In this document: piece after piece, positions 32,137 through 38,927 of the stretch | Layout of the letters: every line of letters starts with the position of its first letter | How positions within the stretch are numbered: position 1 is the stretch's first letter | Virus record (IMG/VR): IMGVR_UViG_3300038678_000034 | Coordinates: 1 to 44,256 of that record | Source of the DNA: a virus | Reading direction: 5' to 3' (one strand) | Length of the DNA stretch: 44,256 nucleotides | Notes under the pieces: model-generated | The model's database searches: none | The model's input: the letters and a program-made list of their open reading frames with translations, nothing else | Told to the model about the DNA's origin: nothing | Program-made: the position numbers and the translations under genes

Positions 32137-33740
32137 ACACAACCTCCAAAGCGACTATGATACTTCACAGTGCCTATATAATTTCTTGCCATCTCTTCTT
32201 GTCTAGAAGGTTTACGGGGTTTACGAATATACTCAGAACTTAATCCATCAGCTAAAGTGTTCTTGATATCATCATGCTCCGGGTTATCCAATAAAATCTC
32301 TTCTTCGAGGTAGGTACATAAACCGCCTTTGTAGTGGTATACCTTACCTTCTTCATAACGAGGAAGTAAGGCTGCTTCCATACGTTCTTCTTTAGCACCA
32401 TCATACTTGTTAGGACGATGGGATTCAATTCTACAATGAATACCTTCTTCCATTGCTTTGTCCTTTAAGGACTGTACAATAACTTCTTGAGCTGCTGTAA
32501 CTTCTGCACGAAGTCTGCTAAACTCCCATTTGATTAACATATCTTTAAAGTTACTAAAGTATATAGATGTCTTGTTAGTTTTAAATCGTATAATGTCTAG
32601 AATATAAACATTGAATTCCCAATCAATACCAAATACTACTATACAAGTATAGTCAGCTCTTTTACTTTTACTGAATGCAAAATCCATTGCAGCATATACA
32701 TTGAGCCTTCTACTATCCCCCTCATAACCTTTAGTACTACCTTTGCCATAATGCCAATGGCCTGCATGCATAAAGATATGTTCACGCTTGTAGTATTTGA
32801 AGTTACCTCGTTCAACACTTCTGTTTTCTAAATCATTAGGGTTATTATAGTACTGAGCAAAGAACTGTAGTCTATCAGTGTACTTAGCTTTCTTCCTATC
32901 TAACTCACGGAAGTTAAAACCAAACATTTTACCATCAGACTTACGTGCTTCCCGAGGCCACAGGAATACCCCATCAATTTCTACTTGCCTTTCATGAACA
33001 GCATACACATTGTGTTCATCTATGATTTCATCATATTCATTCCTGATAGGCTCAGTCATAACCTTAAGTGTAGCATAATGGTCTTTAGGATGATAGCGTG
33101 TACCTACTGCACACTCCTTGCCTCCTGTTGTAAGTATGGATGCAAACTGAGAACAGCCCGACTCCACCTTCTTCCTGCCCTCTATGGTGTATGCGTTGTC
33201 AGGAACAACCACATCATCCTTGGCTAAGAAGATACAATGCCATCCTGTAGTGTTAGTGGTTAGTCCACAAGTAGACACTGTAGGGTCCCTCACCCCTTCA
33301 GCTTCCCTCTTAGGGTGGTCCACTGATATACCTGTGGTGTTCCACATGGAACGTTTACCTTTGTCCTTGTGAATCATATCAGGAGATAATCGTCTGAAGT
33401 AGCGGGATTCCATTATGTTTTGTATGTCTAGTAGCTGCCTCTCAGCTAAGCCAGAGGTAGCAGATAAATAAATTATTGTAATAGCCGGGTCTTTATATAT
33501 CTCCCATGCACAACGAACAGCCAATGCATGAGACTTCTGATGGTCACGAGGCATCAAGGCTAAGGTATTATCTATAGCATCTACATCTGACAATTGCCAG
33601 AAGGAGAACAACTCCCGATGACAATCACCCCACACTCTGTGTGGTTCCACCACACAGGCAAAGGCATATAAGGAGTTTCTACATCTCTCTCTCAGGTCTT
33701 CTAGCCGTGAGGCTTCCGTAGGATTACTAGAGCTTCGCAT
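32133..33740 (-). CDS. terL: Terminase large subunit
   Basis: Packages DNA: N-terminal ATPase with a Walker A-like loop PRDHQKSH (64-71), IIYLSATSG (motif), and a hydrophobic strand ending KDD (175-176) as Walker B. The C-terminal nuclease begins at AAMDFAFSK (D353) with NTLADGL near the end. 535 residues is close to T7 gp19 (586). Its Walker A departs from the classic GxxxxGKS by having Q before K, as in T7-type terminases. The start overlaps the holin-candidate gene by 14 bases. Confidence 0.93.
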   Translation of the reverse strand: MRSSSNPTEASRLEDLRERCRNSLYAFACVVEPHRVWGDCHRELFSFWQLSDVDAIDNTLALMPRDHQKSHALAVRCAWEIYKDPAITIIYLSATSGLAERQLLDIQNIMESRYFRRLSPDMIHKDKGKRSMWNTTGISVDHPKREAEGVRDPTVSTCGLTTNTTGWHCIFLAKDDVVVPDNAYTIEGRKKVESGCSQFASILTTGGKECAVGTRYHPKDHYATLKVMTEPIRNEYDEIIDEHNVYAVHERQVEIDGVFLWPREARKSDGKMFGFNFRELDRKKAKYTDRLQFFAQYYNNPNDLENRSVERGNFKYYKREHIFMHAGHWHYGKGSTKGYEGDSRRLNVYAAMDFAFSKSKRADYTCIVVFGIDWEFNVYILDIIRFKTNKTSIYFSNFKDMLIKWEFSRLRAEVTAAQEVIVQSLKDKAMEEGIHCRIESHRPNKYDGAKEERMEAALLPRYEEGKVYHYKGGLCTYLEEEILLDNPEHDDIKNTLADGLSSEYIRKPRKPSRQEEMARNYIGTVKYHSRFGGCV

Positions 33741-33969
33741 CTAATAACTTAATCAACATGGCTTTTATTTCTGATAAGTCTTTCTGTACATTCAGCAGCC
33801 CTACTTCATAAGGCTTTAGTTTTAAATCAATTAGTTTATCAGTTTCTGCTTTAGTATAAACGTCCATTAGCCTCACCTTATTATCTCTTACCTGTACCTG
33901 TATATACTTTAATAGAATAACAAATCCTACAATCTGTCCTATATTCCATAACATCCATGGCTCAAACAT
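33727..33969 (-). CDS. Holin candidate: one TM helix plus coiled coil (80 aa)
   Basis: N-terminal Trp/Ile-rich transmembrane helix (WMLWNIGQIVGFVILLKYIQV, about residues 5-24), then an extended amphipathic helix (YTKAETDKLIDLKLKPYEV, LNVQKDLSEIKAMLIKLL). In T7 the single-TM holin gene 17.5 also lies beside the terminase genes. AGGAGG precedes the ATG. Consistent with a holin or a XhlA-like lysis protein; not proven. Confidence 0.55.
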   Translation of the reverse strand: MFEPWMLWNIGQIVGFVILLKYIQVQVRDNKVRLMDVYTKAETDKLIDLKLKPYEVGLLNVQKDLSEIKAMLIKLLDAKL

Positions 33970-33977
33970 ATAGCCTC

Positions 33978-34553
33978 CTAGTGCTTATGCTGAGTGCTTG
34001 GTTCAGCTCTTTCTAACATACTATCTAAATCGTCCATGACCACATCATTTTTTCTCTTTCCTCTCGCGGGAGTCTTTCCTACAGGAGCAGGTTTCTTATT
34101 ATTTAATAATGTACGTGCTGCTGTGACGTTACCAGCTTCTGTTAATGTTACTAGTTTACTTCGGGCCAGTGCTTCCTCTCGTAGTAACAGCTCAGCATTC
34201 CATGCTTCCAAGTGGTCTATAAACCACGAACATTTCTTAAGCTTAAGCCAATGTGCATAGTTTCCTAATAGCTTAATAGCAGCTTCATATTCACTATCAC
34301 AGCTGATGTATATTAAATACATAGAGCGATATAATGTACCATCCAGTGTATGGTCATGAGGTTTTAAACAATAAGGAGCTGTGGTAGGTGATGTAGTTTG
34401 AAATCTAAATTCAAAGAATAGAGCTTGTGTGGTGCCTACTAATGTAGCATCAATAGGAAGGTCTTCCCCTACTCGGGGTAGGAGAGTCTTTTTATCTACA
34501 GAATAAATGGTTTCTTCTTCAGGAAGAACTACTGGATGAGTTGATTTTCTCAT
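33978..34553 (-). CDS. Terminase small subunit candidate
   Basis: Selects the genome for packaging. The 191-residue acidic-to-basic protein precedes the large terminase. Around 115-150 it has WFIDHLEAWNAELLLREEAL, ARSKLVTLTEAGNVTAART, then KPAPVGKTPARGKRKND, a helical arm with a basic tail, like T7-type small terminases. No HTH could be assigned with certainty. GGTGGAG is upstream. Confidence 0.65.
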   Translation of the reverse strand: MRKSTHPVVLPEEETIYSVDKKTLLPRVGEDLPIDATLVGTTQALFFEFRFQTTSPTTAPYCLKPHDHTLDGTLYRSMYLIYISCDSEYEAAIKLLGNYAHWLKLKKCSWFIDHLEAWNAELLLREEALARSKLVTLTEAGNVTAARTLLNNKKPAPVGKTPARGKRKNDVVMDDLDSMLERAEPSTQHKH

Positions 34554-34777
34554 TCAAAATCTCCACCAATGTTATGAAACAATCCCCTATCATGTAGGTC
34601 AGCATCCAGACAAGGAGCAGAGAGTAAGACTCTACTCATTAGTCCTTGGCAAACTTTACAACGAACTTCAGGAGTCTTAGATGCACTGTGACGTACTTCT
34701 CTTATCTCTCCACAGGAGCATTTATAGGTATAATTAATCCCTGTATTAGCACCTTTATAATTAATTTTAAATGACAT
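34550..34777 (-). CDS. FmdB-like zinc-ribbon protein (75 aa)
   Basis: YTYKCSCG...VRCKVCQG: Cys20, Cys22, Cys40 and Cys43 fit the FmdB/CxxC zinc ribbon (Y-x-C-x-C-G...C-P/K-x-C-x). After it an acidic tail DLHDRGLFHNIGGDFE. Such ribbons are common in phage structural operons and probably bind zinc for folding or DNA contact. Overlaps the small terminase gene by 4 bases. Confidence 0.75.
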   Translation of the reverse strand: MSFKINYKGANTGINYTYKCSCGEIREVRHSASKTPEVRCKVCQGLMSRVLLSAPCLDADLHDRGLFHNIGGDFE

Positions 34778-35457
34778 TATGATACATCCTGAATGGTAGC
34801 TATAACAAAATCTAAAGTCACTGTAGTGTCTGAGAAGAATATTAAAAATTCAAAGTAATCAGTTGCAGCGACTGACAAACCTAATACTGTAACAGTATTA
34901 CCAAAGAGGGCAGCACCTACTTGTCCCTTATTAACTATATCATTTAATATAGTACCACCAGAGTTTTTGTGACGTATTAGAAATTCAAAATTAGTTCCTA
35001 TAGTTACTGTAGAGGTAGTTAATAATACAGCATTAACATTAACTCGGGTAACATCAGTAGGAACTGTTATCCTAGTAGCATCTGCACCTAGGTCTATAAA
35101 ACCATCATCATCATATATCTCAGTTTGGAATGCTACAGTATATAATGTGGCTATAGCTAAGTCTGTATCTCTACGAGCACTACCTGCTGAGTTACTACCT
35201 CCTCCCCCGGTAGGAGTAGCCCATTTAACCCCTGTAGCTTCTGCACTATCAGCAGTTAATACTTGTCCATTAGTTCCTACTGCTACTCTCTGGTCACCAG
35301 TATCATAAGACATGATGTCACCTTTAGTAGTTAAAGGAACATCCCCTGTTGGCCCGGTAGGACCTGTATCACCTGTCGCACCAGTGGCACCTGCAGGTCC
35401 CGGAGTGCCTCTACTATCAGGGTCATCAGATACATGTGTACTTCCTAATCTAGTCAT
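34777..35457 (-). CDS. Collagen-like fibre protein with TNF-like head (226 aa)
   Basis: Residues 17-40 form eight G-X-Y triplets (GTPGPAGATGATGDT...), a trimeric collagen-like stalk. Then the common phage fibre linker LTTKGDIMSYDTGDQRVAVG, TNGQVLTADSAEATGVKW, and a beta-rich C-terminus of 130 residues (TLYTVAFQTEIYDDDGFI; RVNVNAVLLTTSTVTIG). It likely is a head or tail fibre that contacts the host surface. AGAGGCATAGT precedes the ATG. Confidence 0.8.
   Translation of the reverse strand: MTRLGSTHVSDDPDSRGTPGPAGATGATGDTGPTGPTGDVPLTTKGDIMSYDTGDQRVAVGTNGQVLTADSAEATGVKWATPTGGGGSNSAGSARRDTDLAIATLYTVAFQTEIYDDDGFIDLGADATRITVPTDVTRVNVNAVLLTTSTVTIGTNFEFLIRHKNSGGTILNDIVNKGQVGAALFGNTVTVLGLSVAATDYFEFLIFFSDTTVTLDFVIATIQDVS
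35338..35409 (-). repeat. Collagen-like G-X-Y repeat in fibre gene
   Basis: Eight consecutive Gly-X-Y codons triplets encode residues 17-40 of the fibre protein at 34777-35457. The DNA is a degenerate 9-bp repeat and could vary in length by slippage. Confidence 0.8.
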
Positions 35458-35466
35458 ACTATGCCT

Positions 35467-35757
35467 CTAGTTTACAAGTTGACGTACATGCAATGTAGCA
35501 GTACCAGAACCAGCTGTCACATTAACCCGAACACTCCTAACAGGGAATACATAGTTTCCATCTTGGGCTGTAGTTTGTGCAGTATTATCTGAGTTATCAA
35601 AGAAGGTACTACCATCAAGAGAATGCTGTACTGTATACGTAGCAGACCCACTTAAGGATACTGCATAGGATACACGAACATCATTTGTATCAAGTACATC
35701 AATAGCAGCAGAAGCTCCCACTCCCCCTTGTGTTACAAATCTAGTCTTTATTGTCAT
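35467..35757 (-). CDS. Small virion beta protein (96 aa)
   Basis: Beta-sandwich type: SYAVSLSGSATYTVQHSLDG, TAQDGNYVFPVRSVRVNVTAG, ATLHVRQ. Paralogue of the next gene (35761), sharing the order strand-turn-strand and the R-hydrophobic-R-V-T-A motif. Proteins like these decorate virions. No exact family recognised. Confidence 0.7.
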   Translation of the reverse strand: MTIKTRFVTQGGVGASAAIDVLDTNDVRVSYAVSLSGSATYTVQHSLDGSTFFDNSDNTAQTTAQDGNYVFPVRSVRVNVTAGSGTATLHVRQLVN

Positions 35758-35760
35758 GAG

Positions 35761-36042
35761 CTAATCCTGAATAGTTGTTAGTGTTACAGAGCCACCTGTT
35801 ACAGCAGTAACCCTAATCCTAATACCAGCAATAGGAGAAGTAATAACTCCGTCTACACTCACTGTGCCTGATGCTGCTACTGTATGAAAGGCTACACCAT
35901 TGTATGTAACTTCCACTACAAAAGTAATAGTACCAGTTACATCAGCAGCAAAGCTCATGTTGAAGGGTTTACTAGAACCTCGGGGGACTAGAGTGGAACC
36001 AGAAGTGACCGTAGTCACAGTATCATTTTGAACATTACTCAT
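35761..36042 (-). CDS. Small virion beta protein, paralogue (93 aa)
   Basis: Paralogue of 35467 with GTITFVVEVTYNGVAF, DGVITSPIAGIRIRVTAVTG and SVTLTTIQD. The shared end (IRxRVTA/RVNVTA...(T/L)x(T/H)) and same length suggest tandem duplication. The start overlaps the u-spanin candidate by 4 bases. Function likely structural. Confidence 0.7.
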   Translation of the reverse strand: MSNVQNDTVTTVTSGSTLVPRGSSKPFNMSFAADVTGTITFVVEVTYNGVAFHTVAASGTVSVDGVITSPIAGIRIRVTAVTGGSVTLTTIQD

Positions 36043-36416
36043 TTATTATTCCTGTTTTTAATATAATTAAAAATTCTAGTAGGGGTAGGTAAACATAGAA
36101 ATACTACATTGCCTATTAGCAATACTACAATTAACCATCCCGGGTAATTAGTATTAGATACTTCTAATGTATCCACTGTAGTAGCAACAACAGAACTATC
36201 ACTTCCTCCTACCACCTTCCCCACGGAGTGAGCTTTAACATCTTGGTTAGAGCCTAGAACTTGTTCTTTATCTCCTACCACAAGCTCTGTATTAATGCCT
36301 CCCTTACTACCACCTGTCACTTGGTCCATAGCAAAGTCTGCTAACATGGAGCAGCTAGTTACAAGAGTTATAATTAGAAACATTGCCATAAACTCAGGAC
36401 GTATAGAATCAAACAT
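36039..36416 (-). CDS. Unimolecular spanin candidate (lipoprotein plus C-terminal TM)
   Basis: N-terminal signal with lipobox-like V-T-S-C (Cys22) after FMAMFLIITL, a 70-residue polar periplasmic part (GGSKGGINTELVVGDKEQVL), and a C-terminal transmembrane helix (about 92-110, PGWLIVVLLIGNVVFLCLP) with a basic cytoplasmic end. A lipoprotein anchored at both ends is the u-spanin layout (T1 gp11, 131 aa), which fuses inner and outer membranes in the last lysis step. The lipobox is non-ideal and no biochemical support exists. Confidence 0.6.
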   Translation of the reverse strand: MFDSIRPEFMAMFLIITLVTSCSMLADFAMDQVTGGSKGGINTELVVGDKEQVLGSNQDVKAHSVGKVVGGSDSSVVATTVDTLEVSNTNYPGWLIVVLLIGNVVFLCLPTPTRIFNYIKNRNNK

Positions 36417-36419
36417 AAT

Positions 36420-36782
36420 CTATACCCAATCAAAACAAGCTGAGGGGTCTTTTTCAAAGCGTTTAGCTTTTATAGTTGTTCGCTTCATTAGTATAGCCTT
36501 TGCTAATCTATGCCTACCATCAATTATAAAACCATCTTCATTTAATAAGATAGGATAGCTTAGGTCTGCTTCCTGCACTGCTTTAACATGTTCTATGAAA
36601 GACCTCAAGGAGGAGTCACAAGGACTACTATAACTTATATACATATCTTCAATTAGTAATTCTTTTACTTCAATATCTCTAGCTAGAGTTATAGCTGCAT
36701 ATATATTATAGTTCTTACCCTTAACAGTTATAAATTGGTCTTCATTAAATTCCCAAGGTTTATCTATATTCAGTTTAGTCAT
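36420..36782 (-). CDS. ParB/sulfiredoxin-like domain protein (120 aa)
   Basis: C-terminal half reads SYPILLNEDGFIIDGRHRLA, KAILMKRTTIKAKRF, the ParB/Srx superfamily fold in which the G-R-H-R (residues 89-92) loop binds nucleotide. The family includes CTPase partition proteins, nucleases and adenylate-binding proteins. The first 65 residues are an unrelated start. In the leftward early position it may regulate or help genome handling. GAAGGTG precedes the ATG. Confidence 0.7.
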   Translation of the reverse strand: MTKLNIDKPWEFNEDQFITVKGKNYNIYAAITLARDIEVKELLIEDMYISYSSPCDSSLRSFIEHVKAVQEADLSYPILLNEDGFIIDGRHRLAKAILMKRTTIKAKRFEKDPSACFDWV

Positions 36783-37045
36783 AACACCTTCACGAAGTTA
36801 GCCACTAAATCATTAGTTGCATTCGGATGTTCAAACTCAACTACATATTCAGGAGCCATTGCTCCTTCCATTACGGAGTCAAAGAGACAACTGCATCCTA
36901 TATACTCAAACCTACCATAACCCCAGTTATGGATAGCAGCAGTAATAAATACATTACTAAGTAATACAAGTAATGCTCTCATTGCTTCTGGGTCTTGTGT
37001 AGTAACATCAGTTACTTTAAAATTACCTACTCGTGCATAATCCAT
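36779..37045 (-). CDS. First gene of the leftward arm (88 aa)
   Basis: Unrecognised acidic mixed alpha-beta protein (MRALLVLLSNVFITAAIHNWGYG; GAMAPEYVVEFEHPN). Strong ribosome site AAGGAGG 5 bases before the ATG. Being first after the control region it is likely expressed early. The cysteines (CSC near 51-53) have no clear role. Confidence 0.7.
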   Translation of the reverse strand: MDYARVGNFKVTDVTTQDPEAMRALLVLLSNVFITAAIHNWGYGRFEYIGCSCLFDSVMEGAMAPEYVVEFEHPNATNDLVANFVKVL

Positions 37046-37074
37046 GAATCCTCCTTATACCATTTAATTATTAT

Positions 37075-37103
37075 AGTTTAGCTCAATTACACCTCTTTGT
37101 CTA
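37075..37103 (-). promoter_or_regulatory. Candidate leftward promoter
   Basis: Reading the minus strand, TAGACA (37103-37098) is followed after 17 bases by TAAACT (37080-37075), and a perfect TATAAT lies slightly further on (37075-37070). It would drive the leftward arm from 36779. LexA-like box 1 abuts the -35 element. Weaker than the rightward promoter; tentative. Confidence 0.35.
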
Positions 37104-37123
37104 TACTGTATATTTATACATGT
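37104..37123. promoter_or_regulatory. LexA-like box 1
   Basis: TACTGTATATTTATACATGT matches the E. coli SOS box consensus (TACTGTATATATATACAGTA) at 16 of 20 positions. The right half-site ACAG is ACAT. Shares its last base with box 2. Confidence 0.5.
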
Positions 37124-37142
37124 ACTGTATGTCTGTACAGTA
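37123..37142. promoter_or_regulatory. LexA-like box 2 (best match)
   Basis: TACTGTATGTCTGTACAGTA matches the SOS consensus at 17 of 20 positions with both half-sites CTGT-N8-ACAG perfect. It is a perfect inverted repeat over seven bases (TACTGTA/TACAGTA). Confidence 0.6.
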
Positions 37143-37192
37143 GACTAAATAAATTAGCACTATAATAGTTTCCAAACAACTACTTAACGTAG

Positions 37193-37212
37193 TACTGTAT
37201 AAACGAACAGTA
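37193..37212. promoter_or_regulatory. LexA-like box 3, abutting the rightward -35
   Basis: TACTGTATAAACGAACAGTA matches 16 of 20 with perfect CTGT-N8-ACAG. It ends one base before a TTGACA at 37213 and lies 10 bases before the better -35 at 37223, so a bound repressor would hinder RNA polymerase. Confidence 0.55.
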
Positions 37213-37222
37213 TTGACAGGGG

Positions 37223-37251
37223 TTGACATCAAATTGCTAGAGAGATATACT
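37223..37251 (+). promoter_or_regulatory. Strong rightward sigma70 promoter
   Basis: TTGACA (37223-37228), 17-base spacer, TATACT (37246-37251): 6 of 6 and 5 of 6 consensus with ideal spacing. A second TTGACA lies at 37213-37218. Transcription would start near 37258. No gene begins for the next 1050 bases. Confidence 0.75.
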
Positions 37252-37257
37252 GAATAC

Positions 37258-37490
37258 TCTTCCTCTTTTATTTCTTTTTAGAAATTTTTCTCCTTCTGTT
37301 TCATATTATACTATTAGATACTATTTAGTAACACACTCCTTAGAGTGTTTAGATAAACTAATATATGTATATAAATAAATATTGCATTTAGCTAGAGTAT
37401 GTAATATAATTAGTTATATAAAGTTTAGTCATAGACCTTTAGTTATAACCTCGTATGTCCTCCTTGCCCTCTTAATGAGGGCTTTCTTTT
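37258..37490 (+). ncRNA. Candidate small RNA from promoter to terminator (about 230 nt)
   Basis: The span between the strong promoter (37223-37251) and the terminator (ending 37490) has no convincing reading frame. A hairpin ACACTC-CTTA-GAGTGT (37333-37348) lies in the middle. The arrangement predicts a discrete transcript of about 230 nt. It could instead be a leader whose terminator is overcome by antitermination. No known RNA family recognised. Confidence 0.4.
37466..37490 (+). terminator. Rho-independent terminator in the control region
   Basis: GCCCTC (37466-37471), loop TTAAT, GAGGGC (37477-37482), then TTTCTTTT. Functional on the plus strand only, because the minus strand has no T-run after the hairpin. 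Confidence 0.85.
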
Positions 37491-37847
37491 GAGTTACACT
37501 CAACGTCCTTATACTTCTTAGCAGTTATCTAAGCTTTCTTTTGTAAATTCCACATTTATATGCACCAGTATTGGTTATTATTCCACACTTATAGGGACTA
37601 AATATCAATAGTAGTCAGTAGTGGTGAACATTAAAAGCTACCCACATTCCCCCGATTTATCATAATTATAATAGAAATTATTTATACGTAATGCTCTGCT
37701 ATCTGCTCCTTTGTAATCCCCCTTGTACCCCCAAATCAATACAACCAGTGCAATCATATATGAAATGAAAGGCTACCAAGATATCTCTAGCTAGGGATAA
37801 GATGGAGAAATGTTGCATTCCACTATCGTTATACCCCCCACTCTTTA

Positions 37848-37867
37848 TACTATACACTTATACAGTA
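37848..37867. promoter_or_regulatory. LexA-like box 4 (weaker)
   Basis: TACTATACACTTATACAGTA matches the SOS consensus at 16 of 20, with the left half-site CTAT in place of CTGT. It is isolated, about 640 bases from the others, and may be coincidence. Confidence 0.25.
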
Positions 37868-38120
37868 GTCTCAATAGGTTACTCTATATTTTAACGCTCA
37901 TGACCCTCCTCGCGTTGTACTTTATCCTATCCTGCTCATCAAACTGTATTCACATATTTATTTTATGGTGTATTTCACAGTATAATACCCCACTCCGTGA
38001 GAGGCTCTTAGAGCCATTCTAAGCATACTTAGGTATAAAGTGTCACTAGGGTGTACACTAAAGCTTTTGGCAGGTTGGCACGATATTTAATCAATGACTT
38101 ACGTGACTGGTAAGACCTAT

Positions 38121-38135
38121 TAACTATATTAGTTA
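38121..38135. other. Perfect palindrome in control region
   Basis: TAACTA-TAT-TAGTTA forms a six-base inverted repeat with a three-base loop. AT-only stem, more likely a protein-binding site or part of an unwinding region than a terminator. Confidence 0.5.
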
Positions 38136-38194
38136 CATATACTTACAAGGAACACTGGATATGTGTACAGGTATAGATTACTAGGTGGTTTATG

Positions 38195-38212
38195 TATTAG
38201 CTAGGGCTAATA
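38195..38212. other. Palindrome near first rightward gene
   Basis: TATTAGC-TAGG-GCTAATA is a seven-base perfect inverted repeat about 100 bases before the first rightward gene. It could be an operator for early rightward transcription. No convincing promoter pair was found around it. Confidence 0.5.
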
Positions 38213-38309
38213 TTCACGGGGATTATCTTTACTATCATTCACTTGTATTAACACTATCTCAGGAGTGGTCTATTATGTAAGTACCAAGCAAATGATAAGA
38301 GTATTTCTC

Positions 38310-38468
38310 ATGACATATAAACAAATGCAGTGGGCTGGTGGACATGACTGGTTCCGTAGTGCAAGCTTAATTAATGGCAAGTTTAATGTTACTGTTAAAA
38401 ATGACATGGGTGGTGAGGATTTAATCTTCACTGATTTCGATGAGCTTTATATATGGGCGGGATACTAA
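38310..38468 (+). CDS. First gene of the rightward arm (about 52 aa)
   Basis: Start uncertain. The frame is open from 38265 (GTG) but the ATG at 38310 (MTYKQMQWAGGHDWF) is the most plausible because the WAGGHDWF motif follows. AAGAG lies 8 bases upstream. The segment AGGHDWFRSASLINGKFNVTV and LYIWAGY at the end suggests a small beta protein. An upstream AGGAG points to an ATG that is immediately followed by TAA (38275-38280). Function unknown. Confidence 0.55.
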   Translation: MTYKQMQWAGGHDWFRSASLINGKFNVTVKNDMGGEDLIFTDFDELYIWAGY

Positions 38469-38569
38469 TGACACCTACTGAATGGGCTATGCTTATTACG
38501 TTGCTAGCTGGGCTATTTATTTATGCTGTGCTTAAGGGCACAGATTATGATGATAAAGGGGACAACTAA
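38468..38569 (+). CDS. Small membrane protein (33 aa)
   Basis: Frame with TAATG overlaps at both ends and GGGCGGG upstream. One transmembrane run (AMLITLLAGLFIYAVL) then an acidic end (KGTDYDDKGDN). Too short for family recognition. Similar in type to the peptide at 6564. Confidence 0.6.
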   Translation: MTPTEWAMLITLLAGLFIYAVLKGTDYDDKGDN

Positions 38570-38733
38570 TGGAAACTGTTACTGCTTTTAATGCAGCATA
38601 TAATTTAGCACAAACTCTATCAGCCTCTCCTGATGTAGTAGATTTAGAACATCAGGAACCAATGCTCTATTTATGGCAAGTGAGAGACATTATCACTAAC
38701 TTAAAAGTAGCATTAGATAATGAGGAGCACTAA
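38569..38733 (+). CDS. Small helical protein (54 aa)
   Basis: Overlaps the genes on both sides (TAATG). Helical, acidic (FNAAYNLAQTLSASPDVVDLE; VRDIITNLKVALDNEEH). AAAGGGG precedes the ATG and GAGGAG at its 3' end serves the next gene. Unrecognised. Confidence 0.6.
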   Translation: METVTAFNAAYNLAQTLSASPDVVDLEHQEPMLYLWQVRDIITNLKVALDNEEH

Positions 38734-38927
38734 TGGGTACACTCACTAGCCTTAGATATGTAAGAACAGGTGATGTAGTGACAAGTAAGTATACCACTTA
38801 CTCCTTCTTGCAAGGCGGTAGGTATGTCGTGGAAGGTATAGGAAACTGTAAGCATGGTATCACCTTAAAAATAAAGGGAGAATATCATTTAAAATCTCAC
38901 TTTAACTTAGGGGAGGGTATAGAATGA
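38733..38927 (+). CDS. Small beta protein (64 aa)
   Basis: Unrecognised small beta protein: RYVRTGDVVTSKYTTYS, GGRYVVEGIG, GITLKIKGEYHLKSHF. The pattern of short strands with GxY..VE is like the barrel families elsewhere in the arm but no clear homology. GAGGAG precedes the ATG. Confidence 0.65.
   Translation: MGTLTSLRYVRTGDVVTSKYTTYSFLQGGRYVVEGIGNCKHGITLKIKGEYHLKSHFNLGEGIE

Larger units (their letters stand above)
37046..38309. other. AT-rich control region between divergent arms (origin candidate)
   Basis: About 1.25 kb with no convincing gene. It contains LexA-like boxes, a strong promoter followed by a terminator, several hairpins (37333-37348, 38003-38015, 38121-38135, 38195-38212) and long AT runs (around 37330-37440). 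As the only large gap and the divergence point, it is the likeliest site for early promoters and possibly the replication origin (inference). A possible small membrane protein frame at 37810-38022 is discussed under rejected items. Confidence 0.7.

Noticed and set aside
38003-38015. GGCTC-TTA-GAGCC hairpin as terminator
   Set aside because: The stem is only five bases and it is followed by ATTCTAAG rather than a T-run.
37810-38022. Open frame for a 70-residue hydrophobic protein in the control region
   Set aside because: GGAG is only 2-3 bases from the ATG, codon use is C-rich (CTC, ATA, CCC) unlike neighbours, a LexA-like box lies inside, and there is no coupling to other genes. It may still be real but I would not annotate it.
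38067-38095. Sigma54-like promoter (TTGGCA...)
   Set aside because: A GG at the right place exists in GGTTGGCAC, but the -12 GC element is missing at the required spacing.
37490-38265. A second strong sigma70 promoter just before the first rightward gene
   Set aside because: TATAAT (37981-37986) and TATAAA (around 38032) exist, but no acceptable -35 lies 16-18 bases upstream. I leave the arm's main promoter unassigned.
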